Numbered from the stretch's first letter, positions 8,851 to 17,801 are shown. The stretch is 64,000 nucleotides of DNA from Streptomyces sp. MMG1533 (GCF_001279775.1 NZ_LGDG01000002.1:1-64000), one strand, 5' to 3'. A program made the numbers and translations. Notes: generated from the letters alone by a model not told the origin.

Positions 8851-9621
8851 TTACTCGAACAGGTGCCGGTGCGCTCGGCTCCATGTCACCTTGTGTTCGA
8901 GGTCCTGCAGGTGGCCCTCCGCCACCCAGGTGGCCTGGGGTTCGTGGCCGGCGATGGCGAGACGGCGCACCCGTTGGGCATTCGCCTGCTGCTCGGTGAT
9001 GACGGCGTCGACGATGCCGTCGGTGGAGGGAAGGCCGTAGGCGGTACAGAACCGTTCCAGGCGCCTGCGGCGGTTGGGCGGTTGCGGGAAATGCAGCCAT
9101 CGCAGGCACTCGGCGTCGTCCCGGAAAGGCGCGACGTACTGCAGTGCGTAGGCGACGTCGTGCAGACGTGCTGCCGGGCGGGCGAAGTCCCAGTCGATGA
9201 GGCCCACGGGCAGGTGGCCCTGCCAGACCACGTTCCACGGGCCGAAGTCGCCGTGGCAGATCACTTCACCGCCGGTCGGTGTGCCCGTGTCGACGGCCCA
9301 GACGGCCTCGTCCGGCGGGATGAAGTCAGCGGTTGCGTCGTGACAGTCGCGCAGCAGGCGGGCGAAGGCGGACAAGCCTTCGTCTTCCACGACCTTGGCC
9401 CATCCCAGCGGCCCCGATTCCCCCTCGATGTAGCTGAGGACCTCGCGGCCTTCCTCGTCAAACCCCAGAGCCCTCGGAGAGTGGGAGAAGCCCACCGATT
9501 CGAGATGGCACAGCAGCGCGTGCACGGTCTGCGTCCAGGGTTGAACGGGTCTGCGGACGGTGTCCCCGATGCGTATGACCTGCCGGTGAGTGTGATCCTG
9601 CAACACTTCTTCGTTCGCCAC
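8851..9621 (-). CDS. aminoglycoside phosphotransferase-fold kinase
   Basis: 256 residues from the GTG at 9621 (MANEEVLQDHTHRQVIRIGD); the longer upstream frame is not protein-like. The APH/choline-kinase fold is shown by the Brenner loop ICHGDFGPWNVVW (catalytic Asp, metal Asn) and LIDWDFA (metal Asp). The N-terminal lobe (about 100 residues) is short, and the ATP-lysine region is not obvious. Such proteins phosphorylate a hydroxyl of a small molecule; the substrate cannot be read from sequence and no antibiotic-resistance role should be assumed. It lies between att copies 2 and 3. Confidence 0.82.
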   Translation of the reverse strand: MANEEVLQDHTHRQVIRIGDTVRRPVQPWTQTVHALLCHLESVGFSHSPRALGFDEEGREVLSYIEGESGPLGWAKVVEDEGLSAFARLLRDCHDATADFIPPDEAVWAVDTGTPTGGEVICHGDFGPWNVVWQGHLPVGLIDWDFARPAARLHDVAYALQYVAPFRDDAECLRWLHFPQPPNRRRRLERFCTAYGLPSTDGIVDAVITEQQANAQRVRRLAIAGHEPQATWVAEGHLQDLEHKVTWSRAHRHLFE

Positions 9622-10114
9622 CGGTACGACGCTACCGGCCTGTCGGCGGTGCGGCAGGCGGATTGCCAGGGGTGCCGGGCCACGTACGTTGGTTCCTGGG
9701 AAGTTCGATCGGCGGTCGTCGGAGCGGGTCCAAGTGCACGGGGCACGCGCTCGCGCCAGGGCGCCGGTCCGCCCAACTGACGGTCGAGAGGGTGCTGTGA
9801 GGCGTCGGGGGAACGTCGGGCAGCGGTGACGAACGCGACCTGTCCGGAGACGAGATCGGACATGATCTGCCGGAGTCTGTCGCGGCCCTTCGGGCCCCGG
9901 TCGGCGACCAGGAGGGCGAAGTGTCCGACAGCCTCGGTCAGCTCGCCAGTGAAGGCGCCGACAGGGGCGCACTGCTCACTTGTCGTGGACCCGCCAGTCG
10001 GATGCCGGCTGACGGGGAGGAGGCGTGAGCGAGATCAGCGTGCCGGACGGATGGCAGACAGTACGCTGAGTCCAGCGGGATCGGGCCCGCAGCACAGTGT
10101 CCGGGAGGTGCTTC
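9622..10114. other. intergenic, possible minus-strand relic
   Basis: About 490 bp with no complete gene. The minus strand from about 9972 to 9830 is open and protein-like (GELTEAVGHFALLVADRGPK), but it has no start, no ribosome site and no family I recognise. It may be the decayed end of a gene. Confidence 0.35.
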
Positions 10115-10681
10115 ATGACGGCCGAGATGGTGGCCCCGGCGTGGATGCATGAGCAGATCACGGCGGAGGAGTACGAGTCCTGGTCCGAGGAGCAGTGCGC
10201 CGGCATCGAGATCGTGGACGGGATGGTCGTTGTGAGTCCGAGTGCCTCCAAGCGGCACAACCGGCTGGCCCGGATTCTGGCGAACGCCCTGGATGCCGCC
10301 GCGGGCCCGGAGTGGAACGCCGACACGGACTTCGACGTCCGGCTTCAAGACGTCCCGCTCACCAATCGCCGCCCGGACGTCGTCGTGTACCGCGCGGACA
10401 CGATCGACATCACCCCCACCCGCCCTGAGCACGTGCTACTGGTCGCTCAGGTGGTGTCGCCGGGCTCGGAGACCACCGACCGGATCGTGAAGGTCGACCA
10501 GTACGCCAGGGCAGGCATCGGCTTCTACTGGCGGATCGAGCAGGCGGCGACAGGCGTTCCTCTCGTGTACACCTACGTTCTCGACCCTGCGACGAAGACC
10601 TACCGGGACGGAGACGTGTCCGCCGGCGTCCTCAAGGTAGCGGCCCCCTTCCCGGTGGAGATCGACCTCGGCCAGATCTGA
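10115..10681 (+). CDS. Uma2-family (PD-(D/E)XK) protein, altered site
   Basis: 188 residues from the ATG at 10115, preceded by GGGAGGTG at good spacing. The family blocks are in order: EIVDGMVVVSP, RPDVVVYRAD (the Asp of the restriction-endonuclease-like core), VVSPGSETTDR, KVDQYARAGIGFYWRIE. Uma2 proteins are abundant in Streptomyces and cyanobacteria and are predicted nucleases. Here the strand usually written as VVEVVSP reads LLVAQVVSP, so the expected acidic residue is Gln, which predicts weak or absent metal-dependent cleavage (inference). It stands alone just left of att copy 3. Confidence 0.85.
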   Translation: MTAEMVAPAWMHEQITAEEYESWSEEQCAGIEIVDGMVVVSPSASKRHNRLARILANALDAAAGPEWNADTDFDVRLQDVPLTNRRPDVVVYRADTIDITPTRPEHVLLVAQVVSPGSETTDRIVKVDQYARAGIGFYWRIEQAATGVPLVYTYVLDPATKTYRDGDVSAGVLKVAAPFPVEIDLGQI

Positions 10682-10844
10682 CCACGCACTGCTCAGCAGT
10701 CGGCGGCGCGTGAGCGATGCGTGAGCGGACGGCCCGCTACAGGGCGGCATGAGCTGGATCAAGTGTCTCGCCGCGCGGTTCTGACCAGGGGAAACAGCAC
10801 CGCGCGGCAGCGCCAGGCACCACCCGGCAAGGATTCGACCCCAC

Positions 10845-10887
10845 CTCCTGAAGCGGGTGTCGCAGGTTCGAATCCTGCCGGGGGCAC
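10845..10887 (+). repeat. attachment-site copy 3 (tRNA-Arg 3' end)
   Basis: 43 nt matching tRNA positions 2128-2170 with one change (CTCCTGAAG for CTCCTAAAG). The T arm and acceptor strand are exact. As at copy 2, the tRNA 5' half and CCA are missing. Confidence 0.87.
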
Positions 10888-11115
10888 TATTCGTTACGCC
10901 GCTGACCTGGGGTTTCTCCCCCAGGAAGGCGCTCTGTTCGGCCTCGGACTCGTCGTCCCGGGCCGTTTGCGTGAGCGGACGGGCCTCCAGACCCCGATAT
11001 TTCTCCCAACGGATCAGCGCCATCCGGCACGGACTCCAGCCGGGCTCTTCGGCGTCGTCAGGCTCGGCCTCCGCTTCGGGGGCGGTGTTCGCGGAGGTGG
11101 CGCGGGCGCGGTACG
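10888..11115. repeat. att-flanking repeat, copy B
   Basis: Counterpart of 6880-7105. On the minus strand it is open and reads an acidic tail containing RPLTQTARDDESEAEQ just before the att copy, which suggests a C-terminal coding end of a lost element gene. Between 11116 and 11533 I see no gene. Confidence 0.65.
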
Positions 11116-11533
11116 AGCCGGGCTGCGCCCCCGCCGCAGCCGCACGAGAAGAGCAGCACCGACTGCGACGGTAGGCACGGAGCGCTCCTGCTTCCGTGTT
11201 CCGCGGACACCCGCTGCTCACGGGCTGTGCGGTAACGGCGACAGCCCGGCCTCGCGTCCGTCGAGGGTCTGGTGCGCGCGCCGGCCGCCCCGTGGTTGCC
11301 CCCTTCCGGCTACAGCACGGCCCAGCCGGCATTGCTGAGCCAGCGCTGATACCCCCGACGCTCGCGACGGCAAGGGCATCAACTCTTCCTACGGGTGTCT
11401 CCGCCAAGCGGCTTCGGCTCCGCGTGGAGCGCTTGGTACACCAGCCCGCTTGACGGCGGGCAACCGCGCGGCCCACGCCAGGACCTCGACCAGGTACTCG
11501 GCCGGCAGCACCCGGGTCGCAGCCTCGGTACGC

Positions 11534-12832
11534 CTACTGCCGGACGCTCTCGCCGCCGGTGAGGGCCGTGTCCGTGTCGCCGACGATCGTGAGCCGCGCC
11601 GTGACCTTCGGCACACCCGTGCCCGACGAGGTCTCGGCCCGCACGGCCACCCCCTCATCCAACGCGTCGCCCGCCATCGCGGTCAGCTCCCCGGTGCCCG
11701 TGACTTCCAGGTGCGCCACGGTGCGGGTTGGCGCGGGGCTGGGCGCGGGCGAGCCGGGTTCGGTGCCGGGATCGTTCGGGCCGGGGCTCGTCGAACCGCC
11801 GCCGTCCGGCTTCGTGGTGCCCGGATTCGGTGTACTCGGCTCGGACGTACCGGGCGTACTCGGTGACGGGCTGGGGTTCGGCCCGTCGCTGTCGTCGCTG
11901 CGGCCGGTCGGCAGGACACCCGTGCCGTCCGGGACCGCGTAGGTGCCCTTGCGGTAGTACCCGAGCCACTTCAGGACCGTGTTCAGGTAGGCCTGCGAGT
12001 GGTTGTAGCTGAGGATCGCCGCGTGCAACTGCGGTGTGACCGACAGGTCGCGGTCGCCCGCGCACAGGTAGCGGCCGGCGGCGAGCGCCGCGTCGTAGAT
12101 GTTGTTGGGGTCCTTCTTGCCGTCGCCGTTGCCGTCAGATCCCCAGCTCTCCCAGGTCGAGGGGATGAACTGCATGGGGCCTACGGCGCGGTCGTGCACC
12201 GTGTCGCCGTCGTACGCGCCGCCGTCGGTGTCGGTGATCTTCGCGAAGCCGTTGCCGTTGAGGACGGGCCCGAGGATGGGCGACAGCGTGGTGCCGTTCG
12301 CGTCCACGCGTCCGCCGCGGGCCTGCCCGGACTCCACCTTGCCGATGGCCGCCAGCAGTTGCCAGGTGAGGTCGCAGCCGGGCTTGGACTCGGCGAGGGC
12401 GGCCTGTGCCTTCTGGTACGCGTGCAGGACGGTGACGGGTATGCCGGCTTCGGGCTCACCGGTGTTGGCGTCACCGTCACCGTCGCCCGCGCTGGGCGTC
12501 TCGGTGGGGCTGTCGAGGGGTGGTAGATCCGTGTAGTAAGGGGAGTCGGCGGTCGCGCCGGGGTCGGTGTCGGTGTCGGCCGCGGGAGTGTCCGTGCGCT
12601 GCCGACCGCTGTCGGTCAGGCCGGGGCCCTGGGACGCGGTCAGCGCCGCGACCGCGGCCGCCGTCAGGGCGGCGGTTGCCGTCCCCTTGCGCAGCCTCCT
12701 GCCGAAGCGCGCCGCCGTTGCGAGAACCCCTCGCGTCGACGATCGTGCGGGGCTGTCCGCGCTCCCCAGCGCGTCGGCCCGCGTGACACTTCGACAACTA
12801 CGCGTGGATACCTGTTCGTACCTGATTCTCAC
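11534..12832 (-). CDS. secreted lytic transglycosylase, C-terminus shortened
   Basis: 432 residues. After a long basic leader comes a hydrophobic stretch (TATAALTAAAVAALTAS) that anchors or exports it, then a Thr/Asp-rich linker, then an SLT_2/MltB-like domain: KVESGQARGG with the catalytic Glu, AVGPMQFIPSTWESWGSDGN, NNIYDAALAAGRYLC and ILSYNHSQAYLNTVLKW. This domain cleaves peptidoglycan glycan strands to anhydro-muropeptides. A Pro/Ser/Thr linker follows, then the first strands of an immunoglobulin-like domain that stops abruptly at DTDTALTGGESVRQ; relatives continue further. The gene end is therefore likely cut by the recombination that made the neighbouring att region (inference). Confidence 0.87.
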   Translation of the reverse strand: MRIRYEQVSTRSCRSVTRADALGSADSPARSSTRGVLATAARFGRRLRKGTATAALTAAAVAALTASQGPGLTDSGRQRTDTPAADTDTDPGATADSPYYTDLPPLDSPTETPSAGDGDGDANTGEPEAGIPVTVLHAYQKAQAALAESKPGCDLTWQLLAAIGKVESGQARGGRVDANGTTLSPILGPVLNGNGFAKITDTDGGAYDGDTVHDRAVGPMQFIPSTWESWGSDGNGDGKKDPNNIYDAALAAGRYLCAGDRDLSVTPQLHAAILSYNHSQAYLNTVLKWLGYYRKGTYAVPDGTGVLPTGRSDDSDGPNPSPSPSTPGTSEPSTPNPGTTKPDGGGSTSPGPNDPGTEPGSPAPSPAPTRTVAHLEVTGTGELTAMAGDALDEGVAVRAETSSGTGVPKVTARLTIVGDTDTALTGGESVRQ

Positions 12833-13062
12833 CGGTTGTCAACCTCCGATTTCAGTGGTCGGTCAGGTCCGGGCCACCCGCATCGGCCCGATCTGCGCGT
12901 CCCGCACAGTGGGCGGCGTTGATCGCGTCACGGTCACGGGACTGCGATCCGAGCGGCAGGACCGGGGCGGTGCGGTGCGATCAGTAGGGGGACGTCAGCC
13001 GGCAGACGGCGGCCGGCAACGCGGCAGCCGTCCAGGCACTGCCCAGAGCTGCGGCCTCCCCG
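12833..13062. other. intergenic, no gene seen
   Basis: Likely holds the transglycosylase promoter on the minus strand. No hairpin stands out after the gene ending at 13063. Confidence 0.35.
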
Positions 13063-13896
13063 TCACAGTGCGACGGGCGTCCTCTCGGTGTGCGTGCTGA
13101 TCCACAGGTCCAGCAGCTCCGTCCGGCGGATGGGTTCCCAGCCGGGCACGATGACGACCGGGCCGCGGCGCCGGCTGAGCAGGCGGGCGTAGAACTCCCG
13201 TATCTCCGCGCCGTCGTACGGGTCCCGGGCCGGCGTGAAGAGCACGGCCCCGCGGCTCGTGACCGCGAAGAGGACGTCGGAGTGCAGGGACATACCGGAA
13301 TCGGGGTCCGCCGGGGGGCCGCAGACGCACCAGCGCACGCGGGCATGGTCGGTCCACAGCGTCTCGGTCACCGGTCTCCTGCGCACCTCGGCCGCCCCGG
13401 CGCCCGTCGTCATGGCCCCCGTCGTGGCACGCAGGCCGTACGTCACTGCGGCCCCGTCGGTGAGCATCCGGATCGGCTGCGATCCGGCCGGACGGAATCC
13501 CCACCGGATCAGGTAGTTGCGGATGCTCGTGGTGCCCAGTACAACGCCGAACTCCCGGTGGGCCAGCTCCGCGAGGGACTGCCAGGTCCACAGCACGTCC
13601 CGCAGTCCCATCTTGTCGGGCGTCGTCGTCGTCATGGTCCGGAGCATCCAGAGCTGCCGTGCGGACGAGAGCGCCAGCTGATCGCCCGGCCTTCGGCCGC
13701 GTCTGCGCGGGCGCAGCGCGTCGGAGCCCTCCAGCCGGTAGGCCCGGACCCAGGCCCCCACGGTCTGCCGGGAGACTCCGTACAGCCGTGCGACCTCCGT
13801 GCGCGGCACCCCCGACTCCACGGCCGCGACGGCACACCTCCGCAGATCCTCAAGTCCGTCGGCCGACAGTTTGCGAGCGTCGCGTGTGTTCGACAC
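13063..13896 (-). CDS. IS630-like HTH protein, DDE lost
   Basis: 277 residues. The N-terminus is a helix-turn-helix of the IS630/Tc1 type (AVESGVPRTEVARLYGVSRQ, then VGAWVRAYRLEGSDALRPRR), with a second winged-helix part (about 75-130, ending IRNYLIRWGF). The following region still aligns with the DDE fold (SDVLFAVTSRGAVLF, FYARLLSRRRGPVVIV), but where the catalytic Asp of the IvDghpaH strand is expected it reads VPGWEPIRR. It is probably a domesticated transposase used as a DNA-binding protein (inference). It ends the minus-strand copper block, 44 nt after the CopC-CopD gene, and could regulate it. Confidence 0.75.
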   Translation of the reverse strand: MSNTRDARKLSADGLEDLRRCAVAAVESGVPRTEVARLYGVSRQTVGAWVRAYRLEGSDALRPRRRGRRPGDQLALSSARQLWMLRTMTTTTPDKMGLRDVLWTWQSLAELAHREFGVVLGTTSIRNYLIRWGFRPAGSQPIRMLTDGAAVTYGLRATTGAMTTGAGAAEVRRRPVTETLWTDHARVRWCVCGPPADPDSGMSLHSDVLFAVTSRGAVLFTPARDPYDGAEIREFYARLLSRRRGPVVIVPGWEPIRRTELLDLWISTHTERTPVAL

Positions 13897-13940
13897 GATG
13901 TCGCGATCCTCCTTCGTCCGGGCCGCCGCGCGGCGGCCCT

Positions 13941-15824
13941 TCAGCGGACATCAACCGGAATGCGTACGACGTCCTGGTCGATGTCGGACGTGCGTACGGT
14001 CAGCGCCAGCTCCCACCGCCCGCTCAGGGGCAGTGAGAAGGCGCTCGAGATGTGGTGGCCGGGGCCCGCGTACGTCAGGGGAACGCGGATCGGCCCCACC
14101 GAGGGCTTGCGCAGACTGAACTCCGCCCGTACCTCGGGCACGTCCCTCGGTCTTCCCCGGGTGTCGAGAACCGCGAGGTGGACTTCGTTCACCCCTCTCG
14201 CCGCGGGGCTGACCACCACGGCGACCACACCCTTTCCGCTCGGCCCTCCGCTGTCGAAGGCGACCGCCCGGCTGAACGGCACAGCGGTCTGGGGTCCGGC
14301 GGGAGCCACTCCCACCGAGGGCCGCCGATCCTGCCGGCCCGCCGTCGTCCCGCCGTCCGCGGTCGCCGGATCGGTGTTCGCCAGGACGGTCGAGACCGCG
14401 AGCAGGACGGCGGCGAGCAGTGTCTCCGCCATCACCAGCCTCCCGAAGCGCCGGATCTGACCGCCGTCCGGCCCCGGCCGACCCGGCCTGCGCCGGCCCT
14501 GGACCACCAACGGCGCCGGGCCGTAGTGTCGCCGCACCCACGCACGGGCCCCGGCGCCCAACCCGACGAGCAACGCGACCAGGCACAACTTGCCGAGCAG
14601 GACACGTCCGTACAGCGTGCCCGGCAGTGCCGGCACACTGCCCAGCTGCCGCCAGGCCTGGAAGAGACCGGTGGCCACGAGCAGGACGACGCATATCCCC
14701 GCGACGCGCGAGAACCGCGTGACGGTGGGCTCCAGAGCCGAGGCGTCGGGGGCGTCCCTCGACCGCAGCAGCACCGTGCCCAGGGTGACGAGCCCGCCTG
14801 TCCAGACCGCCATGGCGACGAGATGGACCGTGTCGGCCGGCACGGCGAGCGCGGCCAGTGGGCCCGCTGCGCTGTGGCCCGCGAGGCTCCATGTCAGGGC
14901 GAACGCGCAGCCGACGCCGAGCACGGCGACGATGTTGCGCCTTTGGCCCCGCCATCCGGGGTCGGGGGAGGGCCCCGCCCCGGATGCCCACTCCGCCCGG
15001 TCGCCCGGGGCCGAGCCGCCGGCGGTCACTCGCCGGCGCGCGAGGACCAGTCCGGCCGCGACGAGAGCGAGCAGCACGCCACGCAGCACGAGCATCCGCC
15101 CCATTCGGCTGCCCAGCGTCGCGGCCATGAGGCTCCTGTCCAGGGCGGCGAACAGGGAGCTGCCCGCCGCGTACGGCCCGTAGACGAGCAGGGAGAGCAC
15201 CGTCGCCGCCATGAGGGCGGACCAGCCGGTCCACACAAGCCCGTGGACGAGGCGCCGCCGGAACCCGGCGGGCCAGCAGGCCGCGACGAAGAAGGCGGTA
15301 CCCACAAGAACGGCGAAGCCCACGAAGGAGACCCATCGCGCCGCGCCGTACAGGGCGACGGCCGCGGTCCCCGCGCCGTGTTCAACGCCCGCGGACGGGC
15401 CGGCGGACACGGGCGGGCTCCCGGCCGTGGGCCGGCCGAGGCTGAAGGAGAACGTGCCCTGCACGGGGTGGGAGTCGGCGGAAACCGTGTGCCAGACGAC
15501 GGTGTAGGTGCCCCTGGCCGACAGGGTCGGCAGCCTGACGGCGACCTTCTCGGCCCTGCCCCCGGGATGCGTCGGCCGGCCCGTCGCGACGGTGTCACCG
15601 TCCGGCGCGATCACGCCGACGCGGGTCAGGCCGAGGCTCACGGGCTCGGTGAACGTCAGGGACAGCCGTGACGGAGGGGTGCCGAGCACCTGCCGGTCGG
15701 CCGGTGCCGTCGACACCACTGAGGCGTGGGCTCGGGCCGGGGCGGAGCCGGCGACCACGGCCAGCGCTGCCAGCAGGAGTGCGACGCATGCGTGCGCGGA
15801 CGTGTGGAGCGTTGCTCGGTGCAT
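13941..15824 (-). CDS. CopC-CopD fusion, copper resistance/transport
   Basis: 627 residues. A signal peptide (LLLAALAVVAGSAPARA) is followed at once by HASVVSTAPADRQVL, so mature His1 is the Cu(II) ligand of CopC, and the CopC beta-barrel runs to about residue 130 (THPVQ-type SHPVQGTFSFSLG). Eight or so membrane helices (about 155-450) form the CopD/YcnJ part. A C-terminal extracytoplasmic beta domain (about 500-627) resembles YtkA/FixH. The protein is expected to bind copper outside and pass it through or hold it in the membrane. It lies downstream of YcnI in the same direction (77-nt gap). Confidence 0.88.
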   Translation of the reverse strand: MHRATLHTSAHACVALLLAALAVVAGSAPARAHASVVSTAPADRQVLGTPPSRLSLTFTEPVSLGLTRVGVIAPDGDTVATGRPTHPGGRAEKVAVRLPTLSARGTYTVVWHTVSADSHPVQGTFSFSLGRPTAGSPPVSAGPSAGVEHGAGTAAVALYGAARWVSFVGFAVLVGTAFFVAACWPAGFRRRLVHGLVWTGWSALMAATVLSLLVYGPYAAGSSLFAALDRSLMAATLGSRMGRMLVLRGVLLALVAAGLVLARRRVTAGGSAPGDRAEWASGAGPSPDPGWRGQRRNIVAVLGVGCAFALTWSLAGHSAAGPLAALAVPADTVHLVAMAVWTGGLVTLGTVLLRSRDAPDASALEPTVTRFSRVAGICVVLLVATGLFQAWRQLGSVPALPGTLYGRVLLGKLCLVALLVGLGAGARAWVRRHYGPAPLVVQGRRRPGRPGPDGGQIRRFGRLVMAETLLAAVLLAVSTVLANTDPATADGGTTAGRQDRRPSVGVAPAGPQTAVPFSRAVAFDSGGPSGKGVVAVVVSPAARGVNEVHLAVLDTRGRPRDVPEVRAEFSLRKPSVGPIRVPLTYAGPGHHISSAFSLPLSGRWELALTVRTSDIDQDVVRIPVDVR

Positions 15825-15900
15825 CGTGATCTCTCTCGTCGGAGGCGGTGGGGAGGAGGCGCCGACGGCCTGGGGACGGGGCCGCCGGCGCCCCCGGCTC

Positions 15901-16650
15901 TCAGGCCGTGATCCCTTCCTGCCTCTCCGCCCGGGCGGACCGCCTCGCGGAGGTCCGCCGCCCGGCCGCCGCCCAGCCGAGGGCGGCGAGGCCGACGGCC
16001 AGCCCGCTGCCGCCGAGCAGCCGCGACACCGTGTCGGTGGCGGGCGCCCGGTCCGCCTCGTCCGTGGTCCTGGCCGCGGCCGGTGCCGCCGCGACCGGTG
16101 CGGTGCTCTTCAGCGCGAGCACCGGTGCGGGGTGCTCGGGCTCGGCCGCGCCCTTCTCCGGGACGTCGATCCAGCGCACCACCTCGCCGTCCGAGTAGGT
16201 CTGCACCGCCTTGAAGACCAGCTCGGGGGCGTCCTCGGGAAGCGGCCCCAGGGACAGGGGGAACTCCTGGAACTCCCCTGGGCGGATCGTGCCGCCTTCC
16301 CACAGGACGGACGTGACCGCCTCGGTGATCTCGTGGTCACCGTCCACGATCGGCTGCTTCAGCCGCTCCTTCTTCACCGTCGCCTTCCAGCCGGGAACGG
16401 GCTGGACCGACACATGCCCCAGGGGGTGCTCGGCCGGGAAGGCTATCTCCACCTGCACGGTGGAGTCGGCATCCCGCTCGTTCGGCACCCGGAAGGCGGC
16501 CTTGGTGAAGCCGCCGGGCTCGGCCGTCCCCGGGTTGACGGAGACGTGGGCGAAGGCACCGGGCGTGGCGAGGAGGACGACGGCGGCTCCGGCCACGGCC
16601 GCGGCCGACAGGCGGCGGCCGGACGGATGCCCGGGAGTGCGGGAGAGCAT
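15901..16650 (-). CDS. YcnI-like copper-binding membrane protein (DUF1775)
   Basis: 249 residues from the ATG at 16650, which has GGAAGGA upstream; the in-frame ATG at 16686 lacks one. The signal peptide ends AFA and the mature protein begins HVSVNPG, putting the copper-binding His at position 1, as in YcnI. The DUF1775 beta-sandwich covers about 35-170 (the W in LWEGGTIRPGEFQEF is a typical conserved residue). A C-terminal membrane helix (about 220-240) ends in a basic tail. It is an outward-facing copper chaperone-like protein, usually encoded with CopC/CopD as here. Confidence 0.87.
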   Translation of the reverse strand: MLSRTPGHPSGRRLSAAAVAGAAVVLLATPGAFAHVSVNPGTAEPGGFTKAAFRVPNERDADSTVQVEIAFPAEHPLGHVSVQPVPGWKATVKKERLKQPIVDGDHEITEAVTSVLWEGGTIRPGEFQEFPLSLGPLPEDAPELVFKAVQTYSDGEVVRWIDVPEKGAAEPEHPAPVLALKSTAPVAAAPAAARTTDEADRAPATDTVSRLLGGSGLAVGLAALGWAAAGRRTSARRSARAERQEGITA

Positions 16651-16716
16651 GGGGATCGGTTCCTTCCAGCAGGGGGACAAGGACATGGGGAGCGGGAGGG
16701 CGGCCGGCAGCTGTGC

Positions 16717-17757
16717 TCAGCCGATGAGGGGCAGGTCCGGTACGGAGACGACCGCCGGGTCGACCTGGAAGATGGAGACGAGTCCCGCCATGCCCTCGTG
16801 GGTCTCCGAGTGCGAGAAGATGTGGCAGTGGATCATCCACTTGCCGGTCTTGGTGGGTGTCCAGACGATGTCGTAGGTCTGTCCCACGCCGACGTTCAGC
16901 GTGTCCATCTCCTGCGGGACGGCCAGCGGCCGGCCGTCCTGCGCCACCACCGTGAAGTGGCCGCTGTGCAGGTGGATCGGGTGGATCATCTCCGGTCCGG
17001 TGCCTATCAGACGGATACGGACCTTCTCGCCCACACGGGCGCTGAGGCGCTCGGTCGCCGGGAAGCTCTTGCCGTTGAACACGAAGCCCAGCGGGCCGTC
17101 GCCGATCATGATGCGGTAGTCACGGTCGGCCTCGATGTCGCCGGTCCTCGGCACCACCTCGAGGGATCCGTAGAGCCCCTTGCCTTCCTGCTCGCCGTGC
17201 ATGTGCGAGTGGTACCAGTGGGTTCCCGGGCTGATCGCCTTCCACTCGTAGGTGTAGCTCTCGCCGGGCTCGATCTCGGGCTGCGTGAGGCCGGGTACGC
17301 CGTCCTGACTGTTGGGCAGGTCCATGCCGTGCCAGTGCACGGATGTCGGCTCGGGCAGATCGTTCTCGACGACGATGCGGACCGGGTCGCCCTCGTTCAC
17401 GCGGATCACCGGACCGGGGACGATGCCGTTGAAGGCGTAGGCCTCGCGGACCTTGCCCGGCGCGGTCTCCCAGGAGACGGGCGCCGCGTGGAGCTTGAAG
17501 ACCTTGACCCCGTCGACGACCTCGTAGGGCGCCAGTTGGGTGCCGTCCCCGAGGTCCTTGGCCTCGCCGGGCGCCCCGACCGCGGACGGGTTCGGCCGGT
17601 GCGGACCGTCGGGAGCCAACTGCTTCATGAGGGCGGGGGCGAAGGATGTCAGGCCGATGACGGCGAAGAACACGGCGCTCGGTACCAGGACGCGGGAGAG
17701 ACGGAACGTGCGCCGGGGTCCGGCCGCTGGAGGGTAGGCGGGGGCGGGAGATTCCAT
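16717..17757 (-). CDS. two-domain multicopper oxidase, membrane-anchored
   Basis: 346 residues. A single hydrophobic segment at about 22-40 anchors or exports it. Domain 1 carries HWHG (141-144) and HSH (183-185). Domain 2 carries HPIHLH (259-264) and HCHIFSH (310-316) with Met323. All four multicopper-oxidase boxes are thus present in a protein half the length of three-domain laccases, as in the two-domain group that works as trimers. Expected activity is oxygen-dependent oxidation, possibly of Cu(I), outside the membrane. It follows the cupredoxin-propeller gene with an 87-nt gap containing a strong palindrome. Confidence 0.9.
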   Translation of the reverse strand: MESPAPAYPPAAGPRRTFRLSRVLVPSAVFFAVIGLTSFAPALMKQLAPDGPHRPNPSAVGAPGEAKDLGDGTQLAPYEVVDGVKVFKLHAAPVSWETAPGKVREAYAFNGIVPGPVIRVNEGDPVRIVVENDLPEPTSVHWHGMDLPNSQDGVPGLTQPEIEPGESYTYEWKAISPGTHWYHSHMHGEQEGKGLYGSLEVVPRTGDIEADRDYRIMIGDGPLGFVFNGKSFPATERLSARVGEKVRIRLIGTGPEMIHPIHLHSGHFTVVAQDGRPLAVPQEMDTLNVGVGQTYDIVWTPTKTGKWMIHCHIFSHSETHEGMAGLVSIFQVDPAVVSVPDLPLIG

Positions 17758-17801
17758 GGAGGTGTGTCCTTCTCATGCGCTCATGAGGGCCTGGAGGAGA
17801 A

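Noticed and set aside
2097..10887. The repeated 43-mers as a CRISPR array
   Set aside because: Copies are kilobases apart and derived from a tRNA; no cas genes.
10436..11476. A minus-strand protein containing GRIRTCDTRFR
   Set aside because: That peptide is the translation of the tRNA T arm and recurs at every att copy (also at 2097-2172, 6837-6879 and 38580-38608). It is not evidence of a protein.
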